DNA of 23,337 nt from Chryseobacterium gleum (lineage in GTDB: Bacteria > Bacteroidota > Bacteroidia > Flavobacteriales_D > Crocinitomicaceae). The DNA is taken from assembly GCA_943326825.2 (NCBI GenBank), contig CALPUT020000008.1, positions 1 through 23,337 on the forward strand. The letters are read 5' to 3'. The translations under genes were made by a program, and so were the position numbers. This document shows, piece by piece, positions 6,944-15,592 of the stretch (positions within the stretch are counted from its first letter, which is position 1; each line of letters begins with the position of its first letter). A model generated the notes under the pieces. The model did no database searches, had not been told where the DNA came from, and saw only the letters and a list, made by a program, of their open reading frames with translations.

Positions 6944-8548
6944 ATGACTTATAAATTAATTTCCTTTTTATCACTTATATCAATTTCAATTTCATACGCT
7001 CAAGTTCAGCCGAACAAAGTTTCTACTAATCAAAAATTTGATGAAGTATTAATGTATGTCAATAAATTATATGTCGATACTGTTGATGATAAAGCTTTAA
7101 CAGATGCTGCTATTGTTGCTATGTTAGAGAAATTAGATCCACATAGCACTTATATTTCTAAAGAAGAAGTAGAAGATGCCAATGTTAAAATTGAAGGAAG
7201 TTTTGTTGGAATCGGAATTCGTTTTCAAATATTGAAAGATACTTTAATGGTTGTTGCAACAATTCCTGGTGGTCCATCTGAGAAATTAGGGATTTTAGCA
7301 GGAGATAAAATTATTAGAGTTGAAGATAAAAACATTGCTGGAATTGGATTGAAAAATGCCCAAGTTAGAGAAAATTTATTGGGCGAATTAGGTTCTAAAG
7401 TGCGTGTTGAAATTTTACGCAAAAATTCTAAAAAATCATTGAATTATGTTATTACACGTGATAAAATCCCTGTAAATTCTGTAGATTGTTATTATATGGT
7501 TACACCAGAAATTGGTTATATCAAATTAAACAGTTTTTCTCGATCTACTGTTGAAGAAATTCATAAAAGTGTCAAAGAATTAAAGGATAAAGGTATGAAA
7601 AACTTAATCTTTGATTTACAAGGAAACGGTGGAGGTTTGTTATACGCTGCTCAAAAAGTTGCTGATGAATTTTTATCAAAAGATAAGTTAATTGTATATT
7701 CTGAAGGTAAAGCTCAACCAAGAAGTGATTTGAGAGCTGGTGATAAAGGAAATTGGGAAAATGGAAACTTAATTATTTTGACAGATGAATATTCAGCTTC
7801 TGCAAGTGAGATAGTTTCAGGTGCAATTCAAGATTGGGACAGAGGATTAATAGTTGGTAGACGAACGTTCGGGAAAGGTTTAGTTCAACGTCCAATTGAC
7901 TTAACAGATGGATCTCAAATTAGATTAACGATTGCAAGATATTACACGCCTGCAGGAAGATTCATTCAAAAACCATACACAGATTTAGAGGGATATAAAG
8001 ATGATTTATCAAAAAGATATAAAAATGGTGAATTCCAACATGCAGATTCAATTCATTTACCAGATTCATTAAAACATTTTACATTGATAACGAAAAGAAC
8101 CGTTTATAATGGAGGTGGAATTATGCCTGATATTTTTGTACCTCTAGATACTACTGAAATTACTGATTATTTCAGAGATATTGTTCAAGGTGGTCATATC
8201 AATTCTTTTTCGTTAACATATGTAAATGATAACCGTGATGAAATCTTGAGAGCTTACCCTACTTTTCAAGAATTTAAATCAAAATTCAATAATGACGCAA
8301 AATTCATGAAAGAATTTTTTGAATACGTGAAAAAAGAAGATGCTAAACTAGATTTTAATGAATTTGAATACAAAATAAGTGAGAAATTAATTAAATTAAG
8401 ATTGAAAGCTTATTTAGCTCAAGATCTTTGGGGTTACAATGAGTTTTATGAAATTTACAATGATTCAAATGAAATCTTAATGAAGGCTATTGAAGTTCTT
8501 CAAAAGAAAGAATATGAAAAAATAAATTTAGACAACGGAAAAAATTAA
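6944..8548 (+). CDS. S41-family C-terminal processing protease (CtpA/Prc-like) with PDZ domain
   Basis: The 534-residue precursor starts with a signal peptide (ending SISYAQ). An N-terminal helical part with DPHSTYISKEE (the usual S41 family segment) is followed by a PDZ domain at about 80-170 (GIGIRFQIL, GDKIIRVEDK). The protease core follows. EYSASASEIVSGAIQD gives nucleophile Ser286 and Asp297, and FGKGLVQ gives general base Lys311. The spacing of 25 residues between Ser and Lys equals that of E. coli Prc (Ser430/Lys455). The enzyme should act in the periplasm, trimming the C-termini of envelope proteins. About 200 further residues follow the catalytic core, rich in charged helices. The DUF1573 lipoprotein gene begins 45 bases downstream on the same strand, so the two are probably cotranscribed. 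Confidence 0.93.
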   Translation: MTYKLISFLSLISISISYAQVQPNKVSTNQKFDEVLMYVNKLYVDTVDDKALTDAAIVAMLEKLDPHSTYISKEEVEDANVKIEGSFVGIGIRFQILKDTLMVVATIPGGPSEKLGILAGDKIIRVEDKNIAGIGLKNAQVRENLLGELGSKVRVEILRKNSKKSLNYVITRDKIPVNSVDCYYMVTPEIGYIKLNSFSRSTVEEIHKSVKELKDKGMKNLIFDLQGNGGGLLYAAQKVADEFLSKDKLIVYSEGKAQPRSDLRAGDKGNWENGNLIILTDEYSASASEIVSGAIQDWDRGLIVGRRTFGKGLVQRPIDLTDGSQIRLTIARYYTPAGRFIQKPYTDLEGYKDDLSKRYKNGEFQHADSIHLPDSLKHFTLITKRTVYNGGGIMPDIFVPLDTTEITDYFRDIVQGGHINSFSLTYVNDNRDEILRAYPTFQEFKSKFNNDAKFMKEFFEYVKKEDAKLDFNEFEYKISEKLIKLRLKAYLAQDLWGYNEFYEIYNDSNEILMKAIEVLQKKEYEKINLDNGKN

Positions 8549-8593
8549 TCGTTTCAAATTATAAATTTTAATTATTTGTTTAATAAAAATCAA

Positions 8594-9091
8594 ATGAAAA
8601 AAACAGTTTTTATCGTTTCAAGTATTTTATTTTTAAGCGCTTGCAGTTCAGACGCCTCCAATAATTCAGAAGTTGTATCTGCTGTTGTGGCTGATGATCA
8701 AAGTGAAGCTGAATTGAAAGCAAGCATGAAAGATTTTGAAAAGGAAGAAGCCAAAAGATTAAAGGCAGAGGCCGAAAGCAGAACTTCAATATCTTTTGAT
8801 AAAATGGTACATGATTACGGAAATGTGAAGCCAGATTCTGACAATGCTACATATTTCACAATCACCAATACTGGAAAAAAACCTCTAATAATAGAAAATG
8901 TTGAGGCTAGTTGTGGTTGTACAACTCCTGAGAAACCTGAAAAACCAATTTTACCTGGAAAATCTGATAGAATGAAAGTTTCTTTTCACCCTAAACCAGG
9001 TCAAGTTGGTGAAATTGATAAAAAAGTAACAGTTACTTCAAATACAGAACCTAGATTAACTGTTTTAACAATTAAAGCTTTTGTTAAATAA
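8594..9091 (+). CDS. DUF1573-containing lipoprotein
   Basis: I start this gene at the ATG at 8594 rather than the in-frame TTG at 8576. The N-terminus then reads MKKTVFIVSSILFLSACSSD, a normal lipoprotein signal with lipobox LSAC and lipidated Cys17. The six extra residues from the TTG would only spoil it. The mature protein has an acidic/lysine-rich helical linker (about 35-60). A DUF1573 immunoglobulin-like domain follows from about 63 to the end, including FDKMVHDYGNV, YFTITNTGKKPLII, the hallmark SCGCTTPE and KVSFHPKPGQVGEIDKKV. DUF1573 proteins are common in Bacteroidota envelopes, but their function is not established. The Ser/Asp-rich start after the Cys does not clearly show a surface-export signal. 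It follows the S41 protease gene by 45 bases. Confidence 0.87.
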   Translation: MKKTVFIVSSILFLSACSSDASNNSEVVSAVVADDQSEAELKASMKDFEKEEAKRLKAEAESRTSISFDKMVHDYGNVKPDSDNATYFTITNTGKKPLIIENVEASCGCTTPEKPEKPILPGKSDRMKVSFHPKPGQVGEIDKKVTVTSNTEPRLTVLTIKAFVK

Positions 9092-9109
9092 TTATTATAA
9101 TTGGGTTTT

Positions 9110-9145
9110 ACTATTAAATGAATCATTTGCTATCTATTTAATAGT
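9110..9145. repeat. 10-base perfect inverted repeat downstream of the DUF1573 gene
   Basis: ACTATTAAAT (9110-9119) is the exact reverse complement of ATTTAATAGT (9136-9145), separated by a 16-base loop. It begins 18 bases after the DUF1573 stop. No T-run follows, so it may be a 3' mRNA stem rather than a complete intrinsic terminator. Confidence 0.35.
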
Positions 9146-9221
9146 CAGAATAATTTTACTAAAACGGTTTAAAATAATTGAAAATCATATAATATTCATT
9201 TACAATTATAATCTGATAAAC

Positions 9222-9247
9222 AATCAATTAAATTGATTCTTTTTTTT
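9222..9247 (+). terminator. Possible AT-rich intrinsic terminator before the type IX cargo gene
   Basis: AATCAATT (9222-9229) and AATTGATT (9231-9238) form a perfect 8-base dyad followed after one base by eight T residues (9240-9247). The stem has only two G-C pairs and almost no loop, so folding strength is doubtful. It lies 131-156 bases after the DUF1573 stop and 35 bases before the next ATG. Confidence 0.3.
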
Positions 9248-9281
9248 ATAATTTAAAATATACTATTAATGTAATTATTTT

Positions 9282-10925
9282 ATGAAAAAACACATTAAAA
9301 TAATATTAACTATATTTTTAACTCTAAATATAACTAATTGGTTAGATTGTCAAGTTTTTTCTTCTAATTCAACATTCCCTTTTGATTTAGATGCTGGAAC
9401 ATCATATACTTCTTGTGCTTCACCAGGTACAAATTCAGTATCATTTAATGTTTCGAGTGTTGGGATACTTAATTCAACTACAAAACAATTAGCTGAAATC
9501 AATATTCGTTTAGATGCATCATGTGGAGGTAATATCAGTAAAGTTAAATGTTATATAAAATCTCCTACTGGGACTTGTACTCAGATAGCAAATACTATGG
9601 GTACATCTACTGATTACTCAATAATGCCTGACAATAAATTAGATTATTCATTCAGAAATGTAGTATCAACATGTTTAAACAAAGCACCAAATTATGTATC
9701 CACAAATACAGCTGTAACTGCTGAAAAAAATCATGATGGTCAATATGGAATATTTTCAACCTATACGAATATTTCAACTGCCTTTAATGGTCAAAATGCT
9801 AATGGAACGTGGACAATCTATTTTTCTGAAACTGCCTCAAGCGCACCTTGTGTTTTAAGTGCTAGCATTTACTTTGGAGACCCGACAACAATTGATAACA
9901 CTGGTACCGGAAATGAATGTGTAAGTGCAATAGTTTGGGATGGTTCGCCCATATGCGCTACAACTAGTGGGATGACTGGAAGTGTAAATAATCCTTGTTT
10001 TAATGGGAATACTAGTGGTACTAAATATATTAATTGTTTATGGAATGGTTCTAATGATAATGATGTTTGGATAAAATTCCAAGCAATAACAACAGATGTA
10101 TGTATTGCAATAAGCTTAATGTCTAGTTCTTCTTTATTACAATCAATTGTTGTTACTGATCCTAATTCTGATGGAGATAATAATGAATGTACGGGTGCTG
10201 GTAATGGTACATATTGGACTGTTTCAAGTTGTCCAAGAGATAGTATTTATCCAAGTACATCAACAGGCACAAATAGTAATCAAAATCATTGTTTCACAGC
10301 AGTTGTTGGAAAAACATATTATTTAGTTGTTGATGGAAGTGCTGGTGCAATTTCACCATTCTATATCACAGGAATAACAGGGACACAAGTTGTTTTACCT
10401 TTAAAACTAATAAGCTTTGAATCTTACTGTATAGATTATGGAGTAGAGATTCAATGGGAAACCGCAAGTCAAGAAAATATAGATTATTTTACAATTGAAA
10501 AAAGTGAAAATGGAACAAATTGGGAAAAATTAACTCGCGTTTTTCCTTCCGGAAATAATTCTCAAAAACAAAATTATAGATTCCTAGATGAAAAATCAAT
10601 AGTTTCAAATCTTTATTATCGTTTAAAGCAAACAGATTTAAATGGCGAAGTATCTTACTCAAAAATAATTAGCACAAATTGTAAAAATTGGTATAACAAT
10701 TCATTGTACGTAATTCCAAACCCAAATTCAGGAAAGTTTCAATTAACTGAGTTAATTGAAGGGGATGTGATAAAGATTTTCACTTCAGTTGGCGAAAAAA
10801 TAAATGAAACAATAGCTACTGAATCAATCGTTTCATTTGATATGACCGGATTTCCTGTTGGCTTATACTACATTACTGTGACTAATGAAAACACTGTTAC
10901 TAAAACTAAAATGATTATACGTTAA
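9282..10925 (+). CDS. Secreted type IX cargo protein with P-domain-like module and C-terminal sorting domain
   Basis: The 547-residue precursor has an N-terminal signal peptide (hydrophobic core IILTIFLTLNIT, then LDCQVFS). Residues about 25-205 resemble the beta-sandwich P domain of proprotein convertases (GNISKVKCYIKSPTGT, NDGxxG-like DGQYGIFS, NANGTWTIYFSET). Residues about 210-365 form a second cysteine-rich module (GNECVSAIVW, NDNDVWIKFQA, KTYYLVVDG) of the kind repeated in Bacteroidota surface proteins. Residues about 370-460 (VVLPLKLISFE to YYRLKQTDLNGEVSYSKI) are a fibronectin-like spacer. The C-terminus from about 476 (PNPNSGKF, FPVGLYYITV, KTKMIIR) is a type A sorting domain for the type IX secretion system. 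No catalytic domain is visible, so adhesion or surface-structure roles are as likely as any. It is flanked by long non-coding stretches and appears to be transcribed alone. Confidence 0.88.
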   Translation: MKKHIKIILTIFLTLNITNWLDCQVFSSNSTFPFDLDAGTSYTSCASPGTNSVSFNVSSVGILNSTTKQLAEINIRLDASCGGNISKVKCYIKSPTGTCTQIANTMGTSTDYSIMPDNKLDYSFRNVVSTCLNKAPNYVSTNTAVTAEKNHDGQYGIFSTYTNISTAFNGQNANGTWTIYFSETASSAPCVLSASIYFGDPTTIDNTGTGNECVSAIVWDGSPICATTSGMTGSVNNPCFNGNTSGTKYINCLWNGSNDNDVWIKFQAITTDVCIAISLMSSSSLLQSIVVTDPNSDGDNNECTGAGNGTYWTVSSCPRDSIYPSTSTGTNSNQNHCFTAVVGKTYYLVVDGSAGAISPFYITGITGTQVVLPLKLISFESYCIDYGVEIQWETASQENIDYFTIEKSENGTNWEKLTRVFPSGNNSQKQNYRFLDEKSIVSNLYYRLKQTDLNGEVSYSKIISTNCKNWYNNSLYVIPNPNSGKFQLTELIEGDVIKIFTSVGEKINETIATESIVSFDMTGFPVGLYYITVTNENTVTKTKMIIR

Positions 10926-11559
10926 TTTAAATCATTTAGGAATGGTTTTAGTTTTTCAAATGTAAACATGTTCAATCACAATAATTTATACAAATTAGGG
11001 TTGTTATGATTATCTGTAACTAAACCTAAAATATGTTATTATAATTTTTTAAGAAATTGATTTTCAAATATCCATAAGTTAGAGCTTGCGGTATAACCAT
11101 TTTTATTTTTTTACTTAGAAATCCGATATTACACGAAATAAATTAATTCAATATGTTTTTGAGAATAATGAAATTTTTGTTATTTAATAAGCATTTAGCT
11201 AACTCTTATTTTTTCAATTGATCAAAATTAAATAATAGTTTTGAAATAAAATGAGTACCCTAATTTATGAAAAGATAAATTAATTAGCGTTTTATAATTT
11301 AATCGATAATTTTAAATCTTAGACATCGATTCGGTAAAAAAAACATCATATAATTACGTTTAATTTACTACCTATATTACTAAATTATAAATTGAATATT
11401 GTTATAATTCAATAGCTCTGTTAAAAGAATCCGAATTATTTATTAATTTTATACTTAAAAATGTATTTAGTCACTATTTTTCATTGGAATATAAATATCC
11501 TTTAGATTAAACAACTAATTCAAATTCAAATATTTAAAAAAAAATAAGAAACATTTTAG
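10926..11559. other. 634-base stretch without a recognisable gene
   Basis: This very AT-rich stretch separates the type IX cargo gene from the SDR gene. I see no convincing reading frame. The longest I noted by eye is a 22-codon frame from 11153 with no recognisable features. TAGTTTTG at 11236-11243 matches the -7 consensus on the plus strand, and TAATTTTG matches it on the minus strand at 11223-11230, but both are near chance expectation here. A 7-base dyad (ATTGAAT at 11390-11396 and ATTCAAT at 11406-11412) is also weak. It could hold a long leader, a small RNA or decayed sequence; the sequence alone does not decide. Confidence 0.5.
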
Positions 11560-12690
11560 ATGAATCATAATTATATTTTATCAGGTAGTACAGGGATTTT
11601 AGGTTCACATATTCTTTATGAATTGATGATGAAAATCCATTTAAATAATTACCAAGGTTCAATAGTATTACTGATTCGTGAAAAGAAAAATATCCCACTT
11701 GAAAAACGATTGAAAGAATTATTCAAATACGAGTTAATTCCTGATTTTCTGCATACTATTGATTTCAAAAGAATTATTAAGGAAAATATTACCATAATAA
11801 AACATGATCTGGTTGATGAACAGTTTAACTTAGAAGAATTGAATAAAGACATTAAATATACATTAATTCATTCTGCTGCATCGGTAAATTTAGGAACAAA
11901 CCTTAGTACTTCTGAAGAAATACAAAAAACAAATTATATCGGCACACTACTTTTAATCAATAAGTTAGCATCGTTCACTTCACAAATCACTTATATAAGT
12001 ACCGCATTTTCTTCAGGCCATCAAAATGGCTTGATTCCTAATTATTTTAATTTTGATTCAACCGTTACCAATTATAGAAATCCTTACGAAGAATTTAAAT
12101 CCAAAACTGAAAGTGAATTAATTTCATTTTGCACAAGTAATAACATTAAATACCAAATAATTAGACCGAGTATCATTTGTGGTCGATTGTTTGATACTCC
12201 TTTATTTGTTATTCCTAAATTTTTGGTTTTCTATCTATTTGGAGCTTTTTTTCTAAGATTTAAAGAGTCGTATGGGCAACAACCTATCCGTATTGCAATG
12301 AATAAAGATTCGGGTTTGAATTTAATCCCTGTCGATTATGCTGCAAAAGCGATTACAAAGGCAATTGAAACAGATTTAACAGAACTTACCATTGCAAGCA
12401 ATAAATGTTTGCCAAATAAAATTGCGCTACCTCAATTATTAAAACAAGTTGGATGGACTTCATTTGAAATAATCTCTGAAACACCAGACAATCTCAACCT
12501 TATTGAACAACTCTACTACAAAACAGTTGGTGCTCAATTAAACAACTACCTTTCAACCCCTGTTCATGAATTTGATGTAGCCGTTTTGAATGAATTAATG
12601 CAAGATTATAGCCAACCTGATGTAAGCATTGAATTTGAGAATTTGGTCGGATATGCAGTAGAGAATTCGTTTATAAGTTTAATTGATTAA
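11560..12690 (+). CDS. Thioester-reductase-like SDR family protein (NAD-binding domain 4)
   Basis: This 376-residue cytoplasmic protein has an extended short-chain dehydrogenase fold. The N-terminus has the Rossmann motif GSTGILGSH (residues 9-17), followed by VLLIREKKN. HSAASVNLG is the usual segment after the NAD(P) fold, and STAFSSG (from 147) and Tyr176-x3-Lys180 (YEEFK) supply the catalytic Ser/Thr, Tyr and Lys. The overall pattern (long loop after the first strand, RPSIICG) fits the family that holds fatty-acyl-CoA reductases and the terminal reductase domains of NRPS and carboxylate reductases. These reduce a thioester-bound acyl group to aldehyde or alcohol. No carrier protein or adenylation domain is fused or adjacent, so its substrate is unknown. 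Its 3' end overlaps the convergent PLP decarboxylase gene by 20 bases. A 634-base stretch without a recognisable gene precedes it. Confidence 0.75.
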   Translation: MNHNYILSGSTGILGSHILYELMMKIHLNNYQGSIVLLIREKKNIPLEKRLKELFKYELIPDFLHTIDFKRIIKENITIIKHDLVDEQFNLEELNKDIKYTLIHSAASVNLGTNLSTSEEIQKTNYIGTLLLINKLASFTSQITYISTAFSSGHQNGLIPNYFNFDSTVTNYRNPYEEFKSKTESELISFCTSNNIKYQIIRPSIICGRLFDTPLFVIPKFLVFYLFGAFFLRFKESYGQQPIRIAMNKDSGLNLIPVDYAAKAITKAIETDLTELTIASNKCLPNKIALPQLLKQVGWTSFEIISETPDNLNLIEQLYYKTVGAQLNNYLSTPVHEFDVAVLNELMQDYSQPDVSIEFENLVGYAVENSFISLID

Positions 12691-13918
12691 CCACTAAACT
12701 ATTTTTCAAATCTACTAGAAAAGGATTTAATTTTTCCATTGTGACATGTTCCATTACAACAATTTTATACCAATTTGGTTGATGATGATTATCAGGAACT
12801 AAGCCATATTTATGAGCAATTTCTTCAGAAATGAAGTTACTTTTCATTGTGATGATATTTGAATGTAAGTTTCTATAATACTCAACTCCTAGTTCATTCA
12901 AGTGTTTACATACTTTTTCAGTTCGTTTTTGTAACACTAATATTTTTTCATACCATCCATTTGGTCCATAAGTTGATAAAATCATCCAAATGGCAATTGC
13001 ATTTGCGCCTGAACGACTTCCTATCAAGGTACAATCTTCTCCTTCAACATAACTTGCTTCTTGCGTTGTCGCATATTGCATAAAACCTTTTCTGATGATA
13101 AAAATACCAGTTCCGTATGGAGCTTGAGCCATTTTGTGAGCATCTAAAGTTACAGAATTTACCCAATGATTTGAAAAATTCAATTTGCTTTCTTCATTTG
13201 AAAAAGGATAATAAAAACCACCATAAGCTCCATCTATATGAATTTTAAAATTAAAACTTTCAGTAGTTAATACTTCTGCATAAAGATCCACATCATCAAC
13301 AGAACCAAACATAGTCGTCATCATGTTTGAAACGACAATAAAATATTTTTTCCCTTTGCTTTTTGCTTCATGAATTGCATCTTGAATTCGTTCTTTTGAA
13401 ATAGATCGAGTTTCAAAATCAACAGTAACATATTGAATACAAATATTCAGAAGATTAGCACCTTTAGGCATTGAATAATGGCAATCAGAAGAGCATAAAA
13501 TCGATATTTCATCTAATTTCGCTCCTTTTTCACGAACAAAATAATTTCGATAAATCCAAAAGGCTTGTATATTCGCTTCTGTTCCACCAGACGCAACATA
13601 TCCATCAAAATCATCAGAACCTCCTTTTAAGATGTCTTTTGCGCATATATCAATAACATCACGCTCAATTTCTTGAGTCCCAGCAAAAAAAATTTCTGAT
13701 TCTCCAAGAGTATGACAACCAATGTGATTTGGGTTTTGTAACAAAGTTGAAAGAAATGGGGCTTCGCTTAAATTAAATTTATCAGGATGAAAAACCTTCT
13801 CATCTAGAAATGAACCTGGAACACCTATGATCGATTCCTTTTGATAATTTACATTTTTTGATAATGCCTCAAAAATCTGACTTCTAATTTCTTCCTGACT
13901 TTTCTTTATCCAACTCAT
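12671..13918 (-). CDS. Group II PLP-dependent amino acid decarboxylase
   Basis: This 415-residue protein is a fold-type I PLP enzyme of the group II decarboxylase family. SGGTEANIQA binds the cofactor phosphate region, Asp229 in HIDGAYGG contacts the pyridine nitrogen, and Lys262 in LDAHKM forms the Schiff base, with His261 before it. The core length is close to bacterial histidine decarboxylases and archaeal MfnA-type tyrosine/aspartate decarboxylases, and lacks the longer extensions of glutamate decarboxylase. CHTLGESEIFFAGTQEIERDVID in the N-terminal third resembles the substrate-side helix region. The substrate cannot be told from motifs; histidine, tyrosine or aspartate are reasonable candidates. 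The product would be an amine, or beta-alanine if aspartate. It is convergent with the SDR gene, overlapping 20 bases at the 3' ends, so the two are not an operon even though they are neighbours. Confidence 0.8.
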   Translation of the reverse strand: MSWIKKSQEEIRSQIFEALSKNVNYQKESIIGVPGSFLDEKVFHPDKFNLSEAPFLSTLLQNPNHIGCHTLGESEIFFAGTQEIERDVIDICAKDILKGGSDDFDGYVASGGTEANIQAFWIYRNYFVREKGAKLDEISILCSSDCHYSMPKGANLLNICIQYVTVDFETRSISKERIQDAIHEAKSKGKKYFIVVSNMMTTMFGSVDDVDLYAEVLTTESFNFKIHIDGAYGGFYYPFSNEESKLNFSNHWVNSVTLDAHKMAQAPYGTGIFIIRKGFMQYATTQEASYVEGEDCTLIGSRSGANAIAIWMILSTYGPNGWYEKILVLQKRTEKVCKHLNELGVEYYRNLHSNIITMKSNFISEEIAHKYGLVPDNHHQPNWYKIVVMEHVTMEKLNPFLVDLKNSLVVNQLNL

Positions 13919-13995
13919 TGCATCATATTTGATACCACAAATTTCGTTCGTTTATTTCAGAATAATTGTGACTAGAATCATGTTTGAAGAAGATA

Positions 13996-14694
13996 TTAAT
14001 CTTTTCTATGAAATTTCACTATTTCATTTAAATAATCAGATTGTATTTCTTGAATTTCCATGATTTTTTTATTTTGATGTTGAATTAAATGATCAATCTT
14101 ATCATGTAATTGTCGAATTTCAAGTTCAGCTTTCAAATTCGTTTTATAATCATTTTCAGCTCTTTTTCGATCTTTCTGTTCTTGTCTATTCTGACTCATC
14201 ATAATGATTGGTGCTTGAAGTGCTGCCAAACATGAAAGAATCAAATTCAATAAGATAAAAGGATAAGGATCGTAACCTTTATTTGCTAGTAAAACAACAT
14301 TCGCTATTATCCATAGCATCATGAAAAACAAAAAAGACAAAATGAACGACCAACTTCCTCCGAATTCAGCTATTTTATCAGAAAGTCGTTCACCAAAAGT
14401 GAATTCATTTTCTAATTCAATATTTAATTTTTCTGTAATAATTTCATTTGATTCAATTGCATCAAGTACTTCAGATTCCATTTTTTGAATCTGACCTAAT
14501 TCATCACTAACAAGACTTTCAAGGTATTTCCTACGGTATTCATGTAAGATTGATTGTTCAATCCAACTATCTGATGTAAATTCTGGATGCTCTTTCTGAA
14601 TTGTTTCTCTAATTGCAAACATAATATTACCACCTGAAATCATCTGATTTTCAGGATACTCTTTTTTACTTATCGCACAAATTTTATTGCCCAT
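13996..14694 (-). CDS. DUF1003 membrane protein
   Basis: The 232-residue protein matches the DUF1003 pattern: a soluble N-terminal half and a signature of two closely spaced transmembrane helices. FGERLSDKIAEFGGSWSFI leads into helix one (about 115-137), a short loop GYDPYPFILLNLILSCLAALQAPIIMMSQNRQ forms helix two (about 143-166), and a charged coiled-coil tail (RQEQKDRKRAEN onward to about 225) follows. The N-terminus (Cys6, MGNKICAISKKEYPENQMISGG) has the look of a small metal-finger remnant but has only one cysteine there. The function of the family is not established. It sits between the PLP decarboxylase gene (77 bases downstream) and the TPM genes. Confidence 0.87.
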   Translation of the reverse strand: MGNKICAISKKEYPENQMISGGNIMFAIRETIQKEHPEFTSDSWIEQSILHEYRRKYLESLVSDELGQIQKMESEVLDAIESNEIITEKLNIELENEFTFGERLSDKIAEFGGSWSFILSFLFFMMLWIIANVVLLANKGYDPYPFILLNLILSCLAALQAPIIMMSQNRQEQKDRKRAENDYKTNLKAELEIRQLHDKIDHLIQHQNKKIMEIQEIQSDYLNEIVKFHRKD

Positions 14695-14733
14695 CTTTAT
14701 TGAATTTAGTCAAATATTGATTCAATTATGACC

Positions 14734-14761
14734 TTTCAACCATCAACTTTTAACTATAAAT
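14734..14761. repeat. Degenerate heptamer repeats next to the TPM gene (3' side)
   Basis: Four consecutive 7-base units, three ending in AAC (TTTCAAC, CATCAAC, TTTTAAC) followed by TATAAAT. Related units occur in the same phase on the other side of the gene at 15593-15627. Short heptameric repeats of this kind are seen in intergenic DNA of Bacteroidota and cyanobacteria; function is unknown. Confidence 0.4.
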
Positions 14762-14765
14762 CAAT

Positions 14766-15557
14766 TTACCAGCTTCCTCCCGAACCGCCACCGCCGAAAC
14801 CGCCGCCGCCAAAGCCACCAAATCCACCGCCGCCAGAAGAGCTACCTCCTCCACCAAAACCGCTTCCCATTCCCATTCCGCCAAAGAAAATTCCACCTGA
14901 ACCCATCGTGTACCCTCCTCTTCCACCATTACCACCTTTTCTTCCAAAAAGAACGATGATTATTATAACGATAATGATAACAATAATAATGACTTTTTGA
15001 ATATCCTCTTTATTTTTTTTCTTTGCATAATCTTTGGAATTATACTCTCCTTTAGCCAATTTCATCAATACATCAGTCGTTTGATCTAATGCTTGATAAA
15101 AATTACCTTGTTTTAGACTTGGAAGTAATTCATTGTTTTCAATTTGTCTTGAAATAGCATCCGGAATAGCACCCTCTAAACCTTTTCCAACGGAAATAAA
15201 TTCTTTTCTTCCCCCATTGTTTTTAGTAGGTTTAATTAATATAACTACACCATTGCCTAATTTCTTTTGACCTACCCCCCATTTTTCTCCTAAATAAATT
15301 GCGAAATCACTTGGTTCGTAATCACCTAAATCATCAATAACAACGATTACAATTTGATTCGAAGTTTCCTCTGAAAACTTTTCTAATTTCTGCTCTAATA
15401 CATCTTCTTCACCTTGAGTTAAAAAATCCGGAAATGCTTTTGAAAGGTTATTTACTAATCTAGGAGGATTTGGAGCATCTGGAATACCATCTTGCCCAAA
15501 AGTTGAAAAAACTGTAAATAGAACTACAGTAATTGAATAAAAATATTTTTGAAACAT
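14766..15557 (-). CDS. TPM-domain protein with C-terminal glycine-rich tail (YgcG-like)
   Basis: The 263-residue precursor has a signal peptide (ending FSTFGQ). The TPM domain runs about 35-165, with LTQGEEDVLEQKLEKF, TSNQIVIVVIDDLGDY, EKWGVGQKKLGNGVVILI and VGKGLEGAIPDAI all typical. A single transmembrane helix at about 189-205 anchors it, and residues 208-263 are almost all glycine and serine with some Phe. This layout (signal, TPM, helix, Gly-rich tail) is that of the YgcG-type family often found beside lemA. The C-terminal tail makes the plus strand proline-like in the opposite frame; that reading is an artefact. Function of such proteins is not established; membrane repair or respiratory complex maintenance has been proposed for TPM relatives in plants. 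It follows the shorter TPM gene by 79 bases. Confidence 0.88.
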   Translation of the reverse strand: MFQKYFYSITVVLFTVFSTFGQDGIPDAPNPPRLVNNLSKAFPDFLTQGEEDVLEQKLEKFSEETSNQIVIVVIDDLGDYEPSDFAIYLGEKWGVGQKKLGNGVVILIKPTKNNGGRKEFISVGKGLEGAIPDAISRQIENNELLPSLKQGNFYQALDQTTDVLMKLAKGEYNSKDYAKKKNKEDIQKVIIIVIIIVIIIIVLFGRKGGNGGRGGYTMGSGGIFFGGMGMGSGFGGGGSSSGGGGFGGFGGGGFGGGGSGGSW

Positions 15558-15592
15558 CTAAAATGTATTATGTAAATTAGAAAAGTATAGAA

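Noticed and set aside
8576..8593. TTG start adding six residues to the DUF1573 lipoprotein
   Set aside because: The ATG at 8594 gives a standard lipoprotein signal with Cys17. The upstream codons only lengthen and blunt the signal.
11153..11221. 22-codon frame in the long non-coding stretch
   Set aside because: No recognisable features, promoter match or conserved motif; frames this short are common in AT-rich DNA.
11390..11412. 7-base inverted repeat ATTGAAT/ATTCAAT in the long non-coding stretch
   Set aside because: Too short and too AT-rich to distinguish from chance, with no T-run and no nearby gene end.
14728..15000. Proline-rich plus-strand reading frame of 90 codons
   Set aside because: It is the opposite-strand shadow of the glycine-rich tail of the TPM protein at 14766-15557, and it has no independent support.
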